From Loripinus fragilis (taxonomy: Eukaryota > Mollusca > Bivalvia > Lucinida > Lucinidae): a stretch of DNA of 64,000 nt. The position numbers and the translations under genes were made by a program. The notes beneath the pieces are model-generated. The model worked only from the letters and a program-made list of their open reading frames with translations. It was not told the origin of the DNA and searched no databases. This document shows, in pieces, positions 1-9,610 of the stretch (its first letter is position 1; every line of letters begins with the position of its first letter). Location: the NCBI GenBank assembly GCA_964019695.1, contig OZ026528.1:55210495-55274494 (forward strand), read 5' to 3'.

Positions 1-1509
1 TCTAGGCTTTTATAGGTGCCCTTGTTACCTGCAAGAATGAAGAAGATCCAATCAAAAATGAAGGCGCTAGAGTGGTCACAACATTATCCATCAATTTTTA
101 AGATGAACAAGGAGAGCTAAATCCATAAGAGGTGATGGGATCTTGACGAAATTCAAACTCATTCAAGTTTTTATAGTTGTCCTTCTTATCTGCAAGAATA
201 AAGAAGATCAATTTAAAATTGAAAGCACTAGAGTGGTCACAACGTTTCTCCCATTATTAGTCTATGGGGATTTTTTCAGATGCTCAAGGGCAGCTAACTC
301 ATAAGTCCTTGGTCAGATCCTGCAGAATTTCAAACTCATCCAATCTTTTATGAGTGTCCTTGTTAGATGAAAGAATAAAGAAGATTCAATCAAAAATGTA
401 GATGCTAGAGCGGTCACAACATTATCCATCAATTTTTAAGATGCTCAAGGGGAGCTAACTCAAAAATAGGTGATGGGATCTTGAGGAAATTCAAACTCAT
501 CCAAGCTTTGATAATTGTCCTTATTGTATGCAAGAATGAGGAAGATCCATTTGAAATTGAAAGCACTAGAGTGGTCACAATATTTCTCCCATTATAAGTC
601 TATGGGGATTTTCCAAACGGTCAAGGGCAGCAAACTCATAAATCCCTGGTCGGATCCTGCTGAATTTCAAACCCACCCGTCATATTTTGGGTTTACTTGT
701 TGCCTGCAAGAATGAAGAAGATCCAATCAAAATGAAGGAGCTAGAGTGGTCACAACATTATTCATTAATTTTTCTGACGCTCAAGGGCAGCTAACTCCGA
801 AGTCTGTAATGGAATCTTGCCAAAATTCAAACTCATCCAAGCTTTAATAGTTGTCCTTATTGTATGCAAGAATGTTGATGATCCATTTGAAATTGAAATC
901 ACTAGAGTGGTCACATTATTTCTCCCATTATAAGTCTATGGGGATTTTTCAGAACACTCAAGGGCAGGTAACTCATAAGTCCCTGGTCGGATCCTGCCGA
1001 ATTTCGAACCCATCCGAGATATTATGGGTTTACTTGTTGCCTGCAAGAATGAAGAAGATCCAATCAAAAATGAAGGAGCTAGAATGGTCACAACATTATT
1101 CATTAATTATTGGACGCTCAAGGGCAGCTAACTCCGAAGTCCGTGATGGAATCTTGCCGAAATTCAAACTCATCCGAGCTTTTATGGTTGGTCTTGTTAT
1201 CTGCAAGAATGAAATAGAGCCATCAAAATGAAGGTACTAGAGTGGTCATAACATTTCTCCCATTATAAGTCTATGGGGATTTTTCCAGACGCTCAGGGGC
1301 AGCTAACTCATAAGTCCCTGGTCGAATTCTGCCTAATTTCGAACCCATTAGAGATTTTATGGTTGTCCTTGTTACCTGCAAGAATAAAGAAGAACAAATC
1401 AAAAAATAAGGAGCTAGAGTGGTCACAAGATTTTCCCCATTATAACCCTATGGGAGCTATCTGTTGCCTTGGAAACCAGAGTTCTGATCCCATCTTACCC
1501 AAAACCTAA
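1..1509. repeat. Dimeric ~337-bp satellite array
   Basis: The landmark GCAAGAATGAAGAAGATCC, or a close variant, recurs at 31, 192, 369, 530, 706, 866, 1043, 1203 and 1378. Spacings alternate between about 160 and 176 bases, so the array is a higher-order repeat of two related monomers. Another shared block is CTAGAGTGGTCACAA. The array is cut by the window start, and the last monomer degrades after about 1,440. Open frames inside it (for example 851-1,231) follow the repeat and are not genes. Confidence 0.93.
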
Positions 1510-1589
1510 TGCAGTCAATCACCTACCCCAATGATGCTCCTGATGAAATTAAATTATGATTGGCCAGCTGGTTTCAGAGATATTTATGT

Positions 1590-1664
1590 TTGAAAGTGTG
1601 GACGCACGGACGGACGCCGGCTCGAGACCCATACAATAAGCTGAGCCTTCGGCTCAGGTAAGCT
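1590..1664. repeat. GGACG microsatellite and CTGAGCC hairpin closing the satellite unit
   Basis: A short GGACGCACGGACGGACG run is followed by the perfect hairpin CTGAGCC-TTC-GGCTCAG at 1,641-1,657. Similar GGACGGACG runs lie beside other tandem arrays in this window (17.4 and 20.4 kb). I infer that this is the end of the repeat unit whose body is the array at 1-1,509. Confidence 0.55.
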
Positions 1665-1747
1665 AAAAATCCGTCAAGGGGATCGCCGTTTGGCATCACG
1701 AGGCTTGCCGAGTGATGACTAACGGTGATCCCGAGGGACAGATTTTT
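1665..1747. repeat. 83-bp imperfect palindrome with CGAGGC/GCCGAGTG core
   Basis: The left arm runs from AAAAATCCGTC through GGGATCGCCGTT and CATCAC. It pairs with the right arm GTGATG, AACGGTGATCCC and GACAGATTTTT. The centre reads CACGAGGCTTGCCGAGTG. It belongs to a set of palindromes whose core is alike although the arms differ (see 43,607, 51,676 and 57,399). Confidence 0.85.
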
Positions 1748-2010
1748 CTATCCTACTATCACACGAATAATAGATTCTTTTTCTTGCTCACCACTGTTTT
1801 TATTCATATATTTATTTATTTATCTATTTAGAAATAATCTTACAAGAGGTCCCTGAATACGCTTAGATGCAATTTCACAGGATGACGTTACTTGACTTTC
1901 TGGATAAGATAGCATGGGTAAGATAAGATTTTCTATCCCAGGGTAACAGCTTAGATATCCTTATCCGGTGTGCAAGAATTTATTGTCCATCTCAAATGTC
2001 CCGAGTCCTC
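1748..2010. other. No recognisable feature
   Basis: AT-rich sequence with no convincing open frame or repeat signature. Confidence 0.5.
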
Positions 2011-2895
2011 CATGAAAAAATAAAAAGAACATCTTATTCTCAGGCACTAATGCGCCAATCACCCTTTGTCGTGGCATATGGGCCTTGTAAAGCTTGTACA
2101 ATCCTAGGTTGACCTTGACATTGTAAAAACTTATTTTATGGTCATCACTATCCTAGAGGCTCATTGTCAGGTGAGCGCATCAGGACCTTATGGTACTCTG
2201 GTTTATTTTGAATGGAAATTCTGACTGTGATGTCATAATATGTTTTGATACATTTAAAATTATATAAGATATTACAGTTAGTTAAAGGGATATCGACGTT
2301 TGGGGCATACCTACATCTAATTCATTCGTCATTGTCATAGATAGTTTGTTGTACAGTAATTTTCTATAGAACATTTCAGAAAATACATAGCAAATGTAAA
2401 TAAAGTATTGTAATCCCTGGAAATAAAAGTTCTGTTTTCGATTTTTCAAAGCATCGTACAGAAAGTCTGATAATTAAATTACGGGAATTCTAGCTGTAAC
2501 GTGCCGTGTAACAGGACGTTTCACAATTACCGCGATTTAATCAAATTATGCATACCTCCAGACAGGCAAACTTTTTTGAGCGTAAAATTGTAATTGTTTT
2601 CTAACTCATCAGTTTTAACATGTGTTGTGGGTGCTCAAAAGAACCGTCTCACTGAGACGGTTCTTTTGAGTACCCACAACATATGTTTTGGGTGAGAAAG
2701 AAGAGAGAAACTTATCTATTACGTACTCTTATTTATAGGTTCACCATAGATTTTATTGGTTTCCAGCGGGAGGATCACGCAACTTTCAAATCAGGATCTA
2801 ACCTAATGATTAATCAAGGGAACATCAACTATGGTATAGGAAAACATACAATGAAATCGTCCCCAGAAAACAAGTGTCAGTTCGTTCAGGCGCTG
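2011..2895. repeat. Segmental duplication, copy 1
   Basis: This stretch is repeated at about 3,911-4,870. Shared landmarks in the same order are CTTATTCTCAGGCAC, CCTAGGTTGACCTTGACATT, GTACAG plus TCTGATAATTAAATTACGG, the hairpin at 2,618, and TTCCAGCGGGAGGATCACGC. Both copies end just after GTTCGTTCAGGCG. The open frame at 2,683-2,931 has an 86-codon partner in copy 2, but the two differ by many non-conservative changes and I see no known domain, so I do not call a gene. Confidence 0.88.
2618..2686. repeat. 69-bp hairpin, GAACCGTCTC family, copy 1
   Basis: Near-perfect palindrome. ACATGTGTTGTGGGT and AAAAGAACCGTCTC on the left mirror GAGACGGTTCTTTT and ACCCACAACATATGT on the right, with a 2-4 base loop. 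Sister copies are at 4,590 and 55,384. Confidence 0.9.
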
Positions 2896-3910
2896 TTACT
2901 AATCTTTTACACATTGACCTCACAAAATTAAATGTAGTATATTTCAAAGGGAGTAAGTGGGTGAGGTGATTCCGGTTAAAGTTAACTGATGTAAAGGTAA
3001 ATAAATGAAAGTCATAGATGAATGTGCACAACCAAATTGTTACAATTCATTCGCTTACACACATTACTGCGCCTTTTTGGGGGTTGGTTTAGGATGTACA
3101 ATATCAAACTTCATGTGGATAGTACAAAATACGAAACCTGTGCAATTTTGCACAGCATTTCATATTTTGTAAGATTCTTGTGATTGCGAAATAAAACAAA
3201 CAAAAGCATTTTAAGCAATTTTTTAAAAAAAAGATGCAGTCAGTTTGTTTATATTTTTGTAGAAAAATCACATTATTTTGGCGGGAAACGCACCGTTTTA
3301 ATGGCGGGTACCCTACAGTACAAATATGGTTACAAGAGAATTATTTGTAAATTATCAACGATCAAATAATGATATTGGTCTATTATTCCTAATTAAGCAC
3401 TGATATTCGTTGAGGCGCCTTATTTCTAATGGCATCTACTGTACATGTGTATATAAAAAAAAACATTGGATACATGTAACAAGGATTGCACCGTATAGAG
3501 TAATAGTCTACAAACAGCATGTATTGATCTTGTGTATCGGTAGCATTTCAATCAGGTTTGGCTGCAAAATGCAGTATCCGTAAAATTAAAGCACAACAAC
3601 CGTTACGTTACATTAAGGTTCCCACGTATATTGTCGACAAAACAGATAGATAGATATGTTCACAGAGCTGAAGGTTTAATGGAAGCTTGAGCTTTTAGTG
3701 TAGGCCGCTGTGTGATTCCTTGTGCATTTTGATAAATGTTTCAAACATACAATTTCTTGCAGAAAAATGTATCCTGTTTAAGAAAAAAGATGTTTTCTTT
3801 GGTGTTTACAGTCGTTACAGTGACGTCACAATTTTATATGGAACATGCTTTATGATGAGACAACCTTAATTTGACTAAAAGTGCCATGTCACATAAACAA
3901 AATGGTCTTC
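2896..3910. other. No recognisable feature
   Basis: Single-copy-looking AT-rich sequence between the two segmental copies. Short frames (for example 3,184-3,369) have no similarity I recognise. Confidence 0.5.
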
Positions 3911-4055
3911 ATGAAAAAAAAAATTAAAAAAGAAAATCTTATTCTCAGGCACCGATGTACCTATCACCTTTTGTCTTGGCATATAATATTAGAGATATGG
4001 GCCTTGTAAAGTTTGTCCAAATGATGATCCTAGGTTGACCTTGACATTTTAAAAA

Positions 4056-4068
<13 letters not shown>

Positions 4069-4120
<52 letters not shown>
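4069..4120. repeat. (AT)26 microsatellite
   Basis: Uninterrupted AT dinucleotides for 52 bases, directly followed by CAAGGTCATC. Copy 1 of the duplication has no such expansion. Confidence 0.98.
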
Positions 4121-4122
<2 letters not shown>

Positions 4123-4589
4123 AGGTCATCTCTATTCTATAGGCTCATTGTCACTCAGGTGAGCGCATCAAGATCTTATGGTCCCTTGGTTTATTCTAAA
4201 GGAAGATTTTGACTATGATGTCAAAATATGTTTAGATACATTTAAAATTATATTAGATACTACAGTTATTTTTCGGGCATACATACATCTACTTCATTCG
4301 TCACTGTCAAAAGCAATTTGTTGTATAGTAATTTTCTATAGAACGTTTCAGAAAATACATAGCGAATGTAAGCAAAGTATTGTAATCCCTGGAAATGAAA
4401 GTTCTGTTTTCGATTTTTTAAAGCATCGTACAGCTAGTCTGATAATTAAATTACGGGAATCCAAGCTGTAACGTGCCGTGTAACAGGACGTTTCACAATT
4501 ACCGTGATTTAATCAAATTATACGTACGCCCAGACAAGCAAACTTTTTTGAGCGTAAAATTGTAATTATTTTCTTACTCATCAGTTCAA

Positions 4590-4658
4590 ACATGTGTTTT
4601 AGGTGCTCAAAAGAACCGTCTCTGCGAGACGGTTCTTTGAAGCACCCATAACATATGT
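4590..4658. repeat. 69-bp hairpin, GAACCGTCTC family, copy 2
   Basis: Same palindrome as 2,618-2,686, with ACATGTG at the left end and ACATATGT at the right end. The loop is TGC and one T is lost in the right arm. Confidence 0.9.
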
Positions 4659-4997
4659 TTTGGTCGAGAAATAAGAGAGATACTTATCTATTATGTACTC
4701 ATATTTATAGGTTCACTGTAGATATTATTGGTTTCCAGCGGGAGGATCACGCAACTTTCAAATCAGGATCTAGCTTAATGATTAATCAAGGGAACATCAA
4801 GCGTGGTATAGGAAAACATACAATGAAATCGTCCCCAGAAAATAAGTGTCCGTTCGTTCAGGCGTTTAAGTTAAAATCGCGAAACGATCGCCGTGCTAAA
4901 GTGAACAAGCATTAAGTAAAGTAGAGTGTGAATTTTTTATTACTTTTTTGTCCCCTGCTGACTTTGTTTTCAATATTAATCATTTTTAAAGAAGGGA

Positions 4998-5079
4998 GTC
5001 AAACAGCTTGGATCCAGATTGACGCTATGTCGGGCCTGACCTGGGTCTAAACTGTTTTCAAATGTTATCAACAGACGAC
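4998..5079 (+). mobile_element. MITE-E fragment (core hairpin)
   Basis: Contains GTCAAACAGCTTGGATCCAG, then TGTCGGGCCTGACCTGGGTC and ATGTTATCAACAGACGAC. This is the core and 3' part of the family seen more fully at 36,912, 47,431 and 53,328. Confidence 0.75.
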
Positions 5080-5960
5080 AATGACAGGTCTTAAATTTGA
5101 AAGATACTTGTATAACCCCAAACGAGTTTACTCCAATCGCTCATCCTCATATCCATTGCCATCAATAAGAGAATTTTATTCATTTTCAATTGGTCACATT
5201 GTTCTGAAGCTAGAAAAATTGTTCGCCATTTGTCTATGCACTGATTTGTATGCATGTTGTAGGGGAAGGATCGTAACTAATGTTGCAAAAACCTGTTGCC
5301 CGACCCCATGCTTTATTGACATCCTATTCAGGATCCTCTTCAGGATAGCAATTATAATTGACTAGGTTTGCAACCTATATGGTAGCACCAGCTAAGTGCC
5401 CTTCTGTGAAATATACCTGTATGTATTGCCTCATGGTGTCACAACACTGAAGTGACCCACCCAGCTCATCGCAATACCCGCTTGCGGAGATGGCGACGAG
5501 GTGGGTGTGCCATTTAATAGATCATCGCTTTCAGTTGAAGCAGCTTTCAAATGGCTTCTGTAGTTTTCAATCAGTGGACGACAACCCAATTTAGTTAAGT
5601 GCTGAAAGAAGGCAAGTTTTTTTAAAAGCTTATACTTGTTTTGGTAAGGTTTAAACTAGGCACTGACAGGTTAGAGTTAAACTGTTTTGACTTACTGATC
5701 TATAAGAATTGCTTCCTATGATCACCACAGCCGTGGATTGCCATCGATTTGACAGTGAATCATTTTCTTAAAATTTAAACATGATATTTTGAATATTATA
5801 TTAAGTGCCAGCTGCCAGTAATAAATAAAACAATTTTGGTTTTAATAAGTTTCTGATTTCGGTTCTCGTAAACAAAATCAATTCTTAACTTATAATAAGT
5901 CAAAGAAACATCCCTGTTACAAAAAAATAGTGAATAATAAAATATAGTAAAAAAATATGA
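5080..5960. other. No gene recognised; one short hairpin
   Basis: AT-rich. A stem formed by GACCCACCCAGCTCATCGC and GCGACGAGGTGGGTG lies at about 5,454-5,511. The 94-codon frame at 5,081 shows no domain. Confidence 0.45.
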
Positions 5961-5961
5961 T

Positions 5962-6203
5962 AATTGAGCCAGTGCATGATATTTCCAACTTGTGGTATGT
6001 GCGACCAGCATAGCCTCAGATCAGCCTGCGCATACGCGCAGTCTGATCAGAGCCTTTGCTAGTCGCTTGAGTATTCTATGATTGTTAAGCTACTGACTGA
6101 ACACCATTTGGAGTTTCTAAGCTCAAAATGAGGCTGCAGAGGCTCGTCTGAGTCTACACATGTCAAAATGCCACATTGTTGGAAATCTCATGCACTGGCT
6201 CAA
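5962..6203. mobile_element. MITE-A copy 1
   Basis: MITE-A is about 240 bp with inverted ends TGAGCCGCGACATG...CATGTCGCGGCTCA. Inside, TTTCCAACAATGTGG is mirrored by CCACATTGTTGGAAA, and there is a central hairpin AGATCAGCCTGCGCATACGC. This copy has the variant ends TGAGCCAGTGCATG/CATGCACTGGCTCA, changed in both arms. Other copies are at 8,623, 10,863, 32,726, 39,330, 49,216 and 62,961. Confidence 0.9.
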
Positions 6204-6814
6204 TTATAGTATTAAATATATTCTAGTAAGAATATATTATTGTAGAAAATGGTGTATACAATGTATTGTGTGATATGCACCATGCCAAGGTCAATATTAA
6301 CTTGTTTGCTGCATATCACATCATTTACACCAGTTGTAAAATATTCTATAACCAGCCCGTTTAATAATACAACTTAAAATTGACATATCCTGCTATCAAC
6401 AGTAGTATTTTTGTAGTACTCAATGCTTCTGATTTAACTCGCAGTTACTCTTGTTTTTTTTCAACAGCTGCTCTGTTTTACATACACACAAGAAACCGTG
6501 TAAAACGGTTTGCAGCCTTCCAAGTTCTTCCTTCCTTTCGCCATTATATGTAAGTGCAAGAAATCCCACAAACATTACACTGCAACATTAAAGTTTACAC
6601 GAATATCTGGCGTTTATAACGGACAGAAAAGACGTACCGCCGTCTAACGTCACTAAAACGTAGACATAATGTCATAAAATAGCGGCACAAAACAAAGAGT
6701 GGTGCACATTATTTTATTTTTTTTAAAAAAAACATATTCCGCTTCGACCAATGAAAAGTTTTCTATTATTAGGTTATGTAATAAGATATAGAAAGCAGTT
6801 AGCATTGTTTCCCT
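6204..6814. other. No recognisable feature
   Basis: AT-rich sequence with no convincing frame or repeat. Confidence 0.45.
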
Positions 6815-6920
6815 GTGATGATGCATTGGGTAAGCTAGAAGGCCTCCACGAGAGTTAAAAATGTTTTGACAACAGCATAATCTAGGGCGAGGATTTTGTC
6901 AGTAAAATAATTGCACAGTA
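6815..6920 (+). mobile_element. RT-X 3'-UTR fragment
   Basis: The block GAGTTAAAAATGTTTTGAC, CAGCATAATCTAGGGCGAGG, CAGTAAAAT matches the RT-X 3'-UTR seen at 7,220-7,300 (+) and 23,820-23,900 (minus strand). It lies head-to-head with the minus-strand reverse-transcriptase remnant that starts next to it. Confidence 0.65.
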
Positions 6921-6947
6921 AAAATACTCTGTAGCTTCGAAGCTTCT

Positions 6948-7940
6948 TTACAAAGTTTATGATATCGAGAGACTTGTTTAAGAAACTTAGCAATCAACAT
7001 TTGGTTCTTTTGTTGAAGTCACTGATTTGAACATACTCTTGCAAAACGAGTAAGTTATAAAGTATATACGCCATAAGAAGAGGTTCGAGGAACATCACCA
7101 TCCAGAAATGGGAAATTAACTATTTCAAAAGTAAAATCATCACGTTTATCAAAACTTTTAGACTGATGAAACTATGTCATTTTTATAGACAAGTCCAAGC
7201 CCCAAAAGTGGGCTTGTTAAGAAGCGTCCATGCGAGTTTAACATTTTTGTGTTTCAACAACAGCAGAATCTAGGGCGAAAATTTGGTACCAGTAAAATGC
7301 ATAAACCCCCCCCCCCCCCACCTCCTGTGACTTAGGCTGCTGTCCATTCTAAGGCTGTGGTTCTGTTGTTGTTGTTGTTGGTTCGTTGCTGATTGTTTCT
7401 CCCATTGTGGGATTCTGTAATTGTTCTATGTTTGTTGTGCCTTACTTTGTGCCCATTCTAGTTTTGCAATCATCTCGATCCGGAAGAGAGAGAGGGAGAG
7501 AGAGAGTGGGAGAGAGAGAGAGACAGCTGGTTGCTTTGCTTAGTTTGTCTTCCTGGTGTCTCTCGATCGTTGCATTATTCTTCCTCGCGGGGTCGCGGGT
7601 TTGTCTGCAGTGTGTGATTGTGGTATTTTCTTATCATACTCACATACTATTTTTCAGTATAAAAGGAATTTGCTTTATTTAACTGAAGCTCTGTGTGATA
7701 TAGCTGACTTACCATTTGCTCAAAATAAGGACTATCAATATGCAATAAGTCATCTAGATATTTTGAAGTAGAGCTGAACACCTCAATAACATCAGGCTGA
7801 TTATTGCCAGAAAGAGACAAAATGAAGTCTCTCTCATTACAAAAGAAAAACGAATCTGCACCAAGAGGAGCACAATAAGTACCCATTGGAATTCTTACAA
7901 ATTGTCTATATAATGTCGAGCCAAATTTGATAAATTAATT
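6948..7940 (-). pseudogene. RT-X reverse-transcriptase pseudogene, copy 1 (interrupted)
   Basis: Decayed part of a retroelement reverse transcriptase read on the minus strand in two blocks. The first block (7,940 down to about 7,656) shows KFGSTLYRQFVRIPMGT, a CAPL motif, and KYLDDLL, which I read as the catalytic YxDD box of the palm domain; it ends in TELQLNKANS. The second block (about 7,205 down to 6,948) shows FEIVNFPFLDGDVPR and SSYGVY with frameshifts and stops. The gap of about 450 bases holds an opposite-strand RT-X 3'-UTR piece. Whether RT-X is a LINE or a Penelope-like element I cannot tell; no endonuclease domain is visible. Confidence 0.85.
7207..7655 (+). mobile_element. RT-X 3'-UTR insertion, 5'-truncated, inside RT-X pseudogene
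   Basis: Plus-strand 3' tail of RT-X: CATGCGAGTTTAACATTTTT, CAGAATCTAGGGCGAAAAT, a C-run, GGCTGTGGTTCTG with a GTT repeat, a GA-rich tract (7,484-7,522), then TTGTCTGCAGTGTGTGATTG and CATACTCACATAC at the 3' end. It splits the minus-strand reverse-transcriptase frame. The 98-codon frame at 7,386 lies wholly within it and is not a gene. Confidence 0.8.
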
Positions 7941-8250
7941 ATTTGATTGCTTCTTGCTATCACTTTTAACCGTATTTACATTGTTTCTTCTTTTGAAAAC
8001 ATGTGATTTAAAAACAAGTCTGTACAATTTGCAATGAAGGAGATTTTAATGGCTTGTCATAATTTACAGAAAGTTGATTAAATAGTTTAAATGGCGGCCT
8101 CCATTGGCTTATGAGAGCCCTCAGGTCAGAATTTAAAATATTTAATCAACTTTCTTGTTTACATCTGATTTTGACAGATTACATGGTTTAATCAATATGG
8201 ACTTACATTTCAAATTTATCATTTTTTAATGTTGCTGCCCCTTTAATTAT
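7940..8250. repeat. Repeat K, copy 1
   Basis: Shares with 18,893-19,318 the blocks GTACAATTTGCAATGAA, TTTAATGGCTTGTC, ATGGC-GCCTCCATTGGCTTA, AACTTTCTTG and the end ATGTTGCTGCCCCTTTA (compare ATGTTGACGTTCCCTTTA). This is a diverged dispersed repeat; the 5' half is missing here. Confidence 0.65.
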
Positions 8251-8329
8251 CTGAATACTGATCCTCCTCAGTTTAAGTATATAAACGAAAGTCTATTCAA
8301 TCTTTATCTTATTTTGGTATGAATTATTA

Positions 8330-8490
8330 CAATAGTGTACTTATCAACGTATATATAAGCATAACTAATCACAGTAAGTATATTTTTACGATAATGTACT
8401 TAGATAACGATAATGTGCTTACCCACGTAAGCATATTTTTACGATAATGTACTTACCCACGTATGTATAAACTTACCCACATAACTATTA
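8330..8490. repeat. Short tandem repeat of a splice-donor-like unit
   Basis: Units built on TACTTACCCACGTA(A/T)GTATA and TTTTTACGATAATGT recur at about 8,415, 8,449 and 8,468. The same string lies at the exon end at 9,599-9,620 and partly at 9,353. On the gene's strand each unit reads TACGTGGGTAAGTAC, that is, a copy of the exon's own donor site. Confidence 0.75.
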
Positions 8491-8533
8491 TTTTTATTAA
8501 GTTAATTATCAAGTGAGTTCGTGCTCACCAAGT

Positions 8534-8575
8534 TTAAGGTCCGTGGTCAGTTGTATTTGGCTGAGGGCCAATACA
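8534..8575. repeat. Palindrome GGTCAGTTGTATT
   Basis: GGTCAGTTGTATTTGGC is mirrored by GCCAATACAGCTGACC. Related pieces (GGCTGACCTGAG, CGACCAATACAG) lie at 8,925-8,995, on the far side of the MITE-A at 8,623. The MITE therefore seems to sit inside an older element. Confidence 0.6.
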
Positions 8576-8622
8576 GCTGACCTTTGACTGGGCCAATACG
8601 AAATTGCTTGACCAATGACATT

Positions 8623-8853
8623 TGAGCCGCGACATGTGATTTCCAACAATGTGGCATTTTGACATGAATAGGCTCAGAGTGCAGCCTCCTTTTAACCTGA
8701 CAAACTCTAAATGTTGTTCAGTCAGTAGCTTAACAGTCGTAGACTATTCATGCGACAAGTAAAGGCTCTGAGCAGACTGCGTGTATGCGCAGGTTGATCT
8801 GAGCCCTGCTGGTCGCACATTCTACATTGTTGGAAATCTCATGTCACGGCTCA
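8623..8853. mobile_element. MITE-A copy 2
   Basis: Both ends are nearly canonical: TGAGCCGCGACATGTGATTT on the left and CATGTCACGGCTCA on the right. It contains the TGATCTGAGCC and GCGTATGCGCAG central hairpin. Confidence 0.92.
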
Positions 8854-9025
8854 TTTTATTAATTAACTACTTAATATATGGAACTTTTACAGGCAAATGT
8901 GTATGTTTCATACTGATTTGACCTCAGCTTAAAACGGCTGACCTGAGAACAAAATAGTTGACCTCAAGTTAATAGTGATTAACCTCCGACCAATACAGAA
9001 ATCCATGCAAATGTAGTTAATTAAC

Positions 9026-9192
9026 CCATTGTATACTGAAAACCCCTTAACGGGTACTTTGGCAAACAGTGAAGACCCAGATGAAATGCAGCAAAATGCT
9101 GCATTTCATCAGGGTCTGCACTGTTTGCGCAGGCTAAAACAACATTGAAGCACAGAAAAACCTCATAATTTTATAACTTTACCTGTGACCCA
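9026..9192 (+). mobile_element. MITE-C copy 1
   Basis: Core AACAGTGAAGACCCAGATG, with the perfect hairpin GAAATGCAGC / GCTGCATTTC, then CAGGGTCTGCACTGTTTGC and a shared 3' end TATAACTTTACCTGTGACCC. The second copy is at 61,597. Confidence 0.8.
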
Positions 9193-9370
9193 TAAAGTGC
9201 AAAATTGGCAGTCCCATAATTATTTTATCAGTATATATGGGGGAATCCTTCAGAATACAAGAGATTGATACATGTAAATCTCAATAAGCTCGTACCAACC
9301 ACATAAACTATCACATAAATGCACCACGTAGGTAAAGATAATCACAATATTGTACTTACCCAGGGAAATT

Positions 9371-9590
9371 TACCCCATATAAGCTTAGTGTTATTTTTGT
9401 GGGACATAGGCTAAAATTGAAGATCCAGATCAGGACGTGGCGTCTAATCAGGATCTCCACTGTTTGCTTACATAATGTTCGATTTAGATTTGAATAAAAT
9501 ACTGAAAAATACCACACACCAACCCTCCAAGCGGAAATGGACTGGTCCAATAGACAAGAGAGGGAAATTCCATTAGGCTTAAATGGGTAA
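9371..9590 (-). mobile_element. MITE-B copy 1
   Basis: MITE-B is 190-230 bp with ends like TTAACCCATTTAAGCC and TATATGGGTTAA. The inner block reads ACAGTGGAGACCCTGATCAG. This copy is in reverse orientation: CCCATATAAGC at its left, CCATTAGGCTTAAATGGG at its right. It lies in the intron a few bases past the donor of the exon at 9,606. Confidence 0.85.
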
Positions 9591-9596
9591 ATTTGT

Positions 9597-9610
9597 CGTA
9601 CTTACCCACG
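9597..9610 (-). promoter_or_regulatory. Splice donor of the 9,606-10,251 exon
   Basis: On the minus strand the sequence reads CGTGG|GTAAGTAC, a near-consensus U1 site with the GT at 9,605-9,604. It splits a glycine codon after its first base. Copies of the same 14-base context occur deeper in the intron at 8.41-8.48 kb. Confidence 0.8.

Larger units (their letters stand above)
3911..4870. repeat. Segmental duplication, copy 2
   Basis: This is the partner of 2,011-2,895 in the same orientation, offset by about 1.9-2.0 kb. It differs mainly by an (AT)n expansion at 4,069-4,120, a deletion within the 5' third, and point changes. It carries its own copy of the GAACCGTCTC hairpin at the matching place, so the hairpin was present before the duplication. 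Confidence 0.88.

Noticed and set aside
515..1509. Plus-strand frames of 66-126 codons sharing MSLLYARM
   Set aside because: They fall in the dimeric satellite, and their similarity is that of the DNA repeat.
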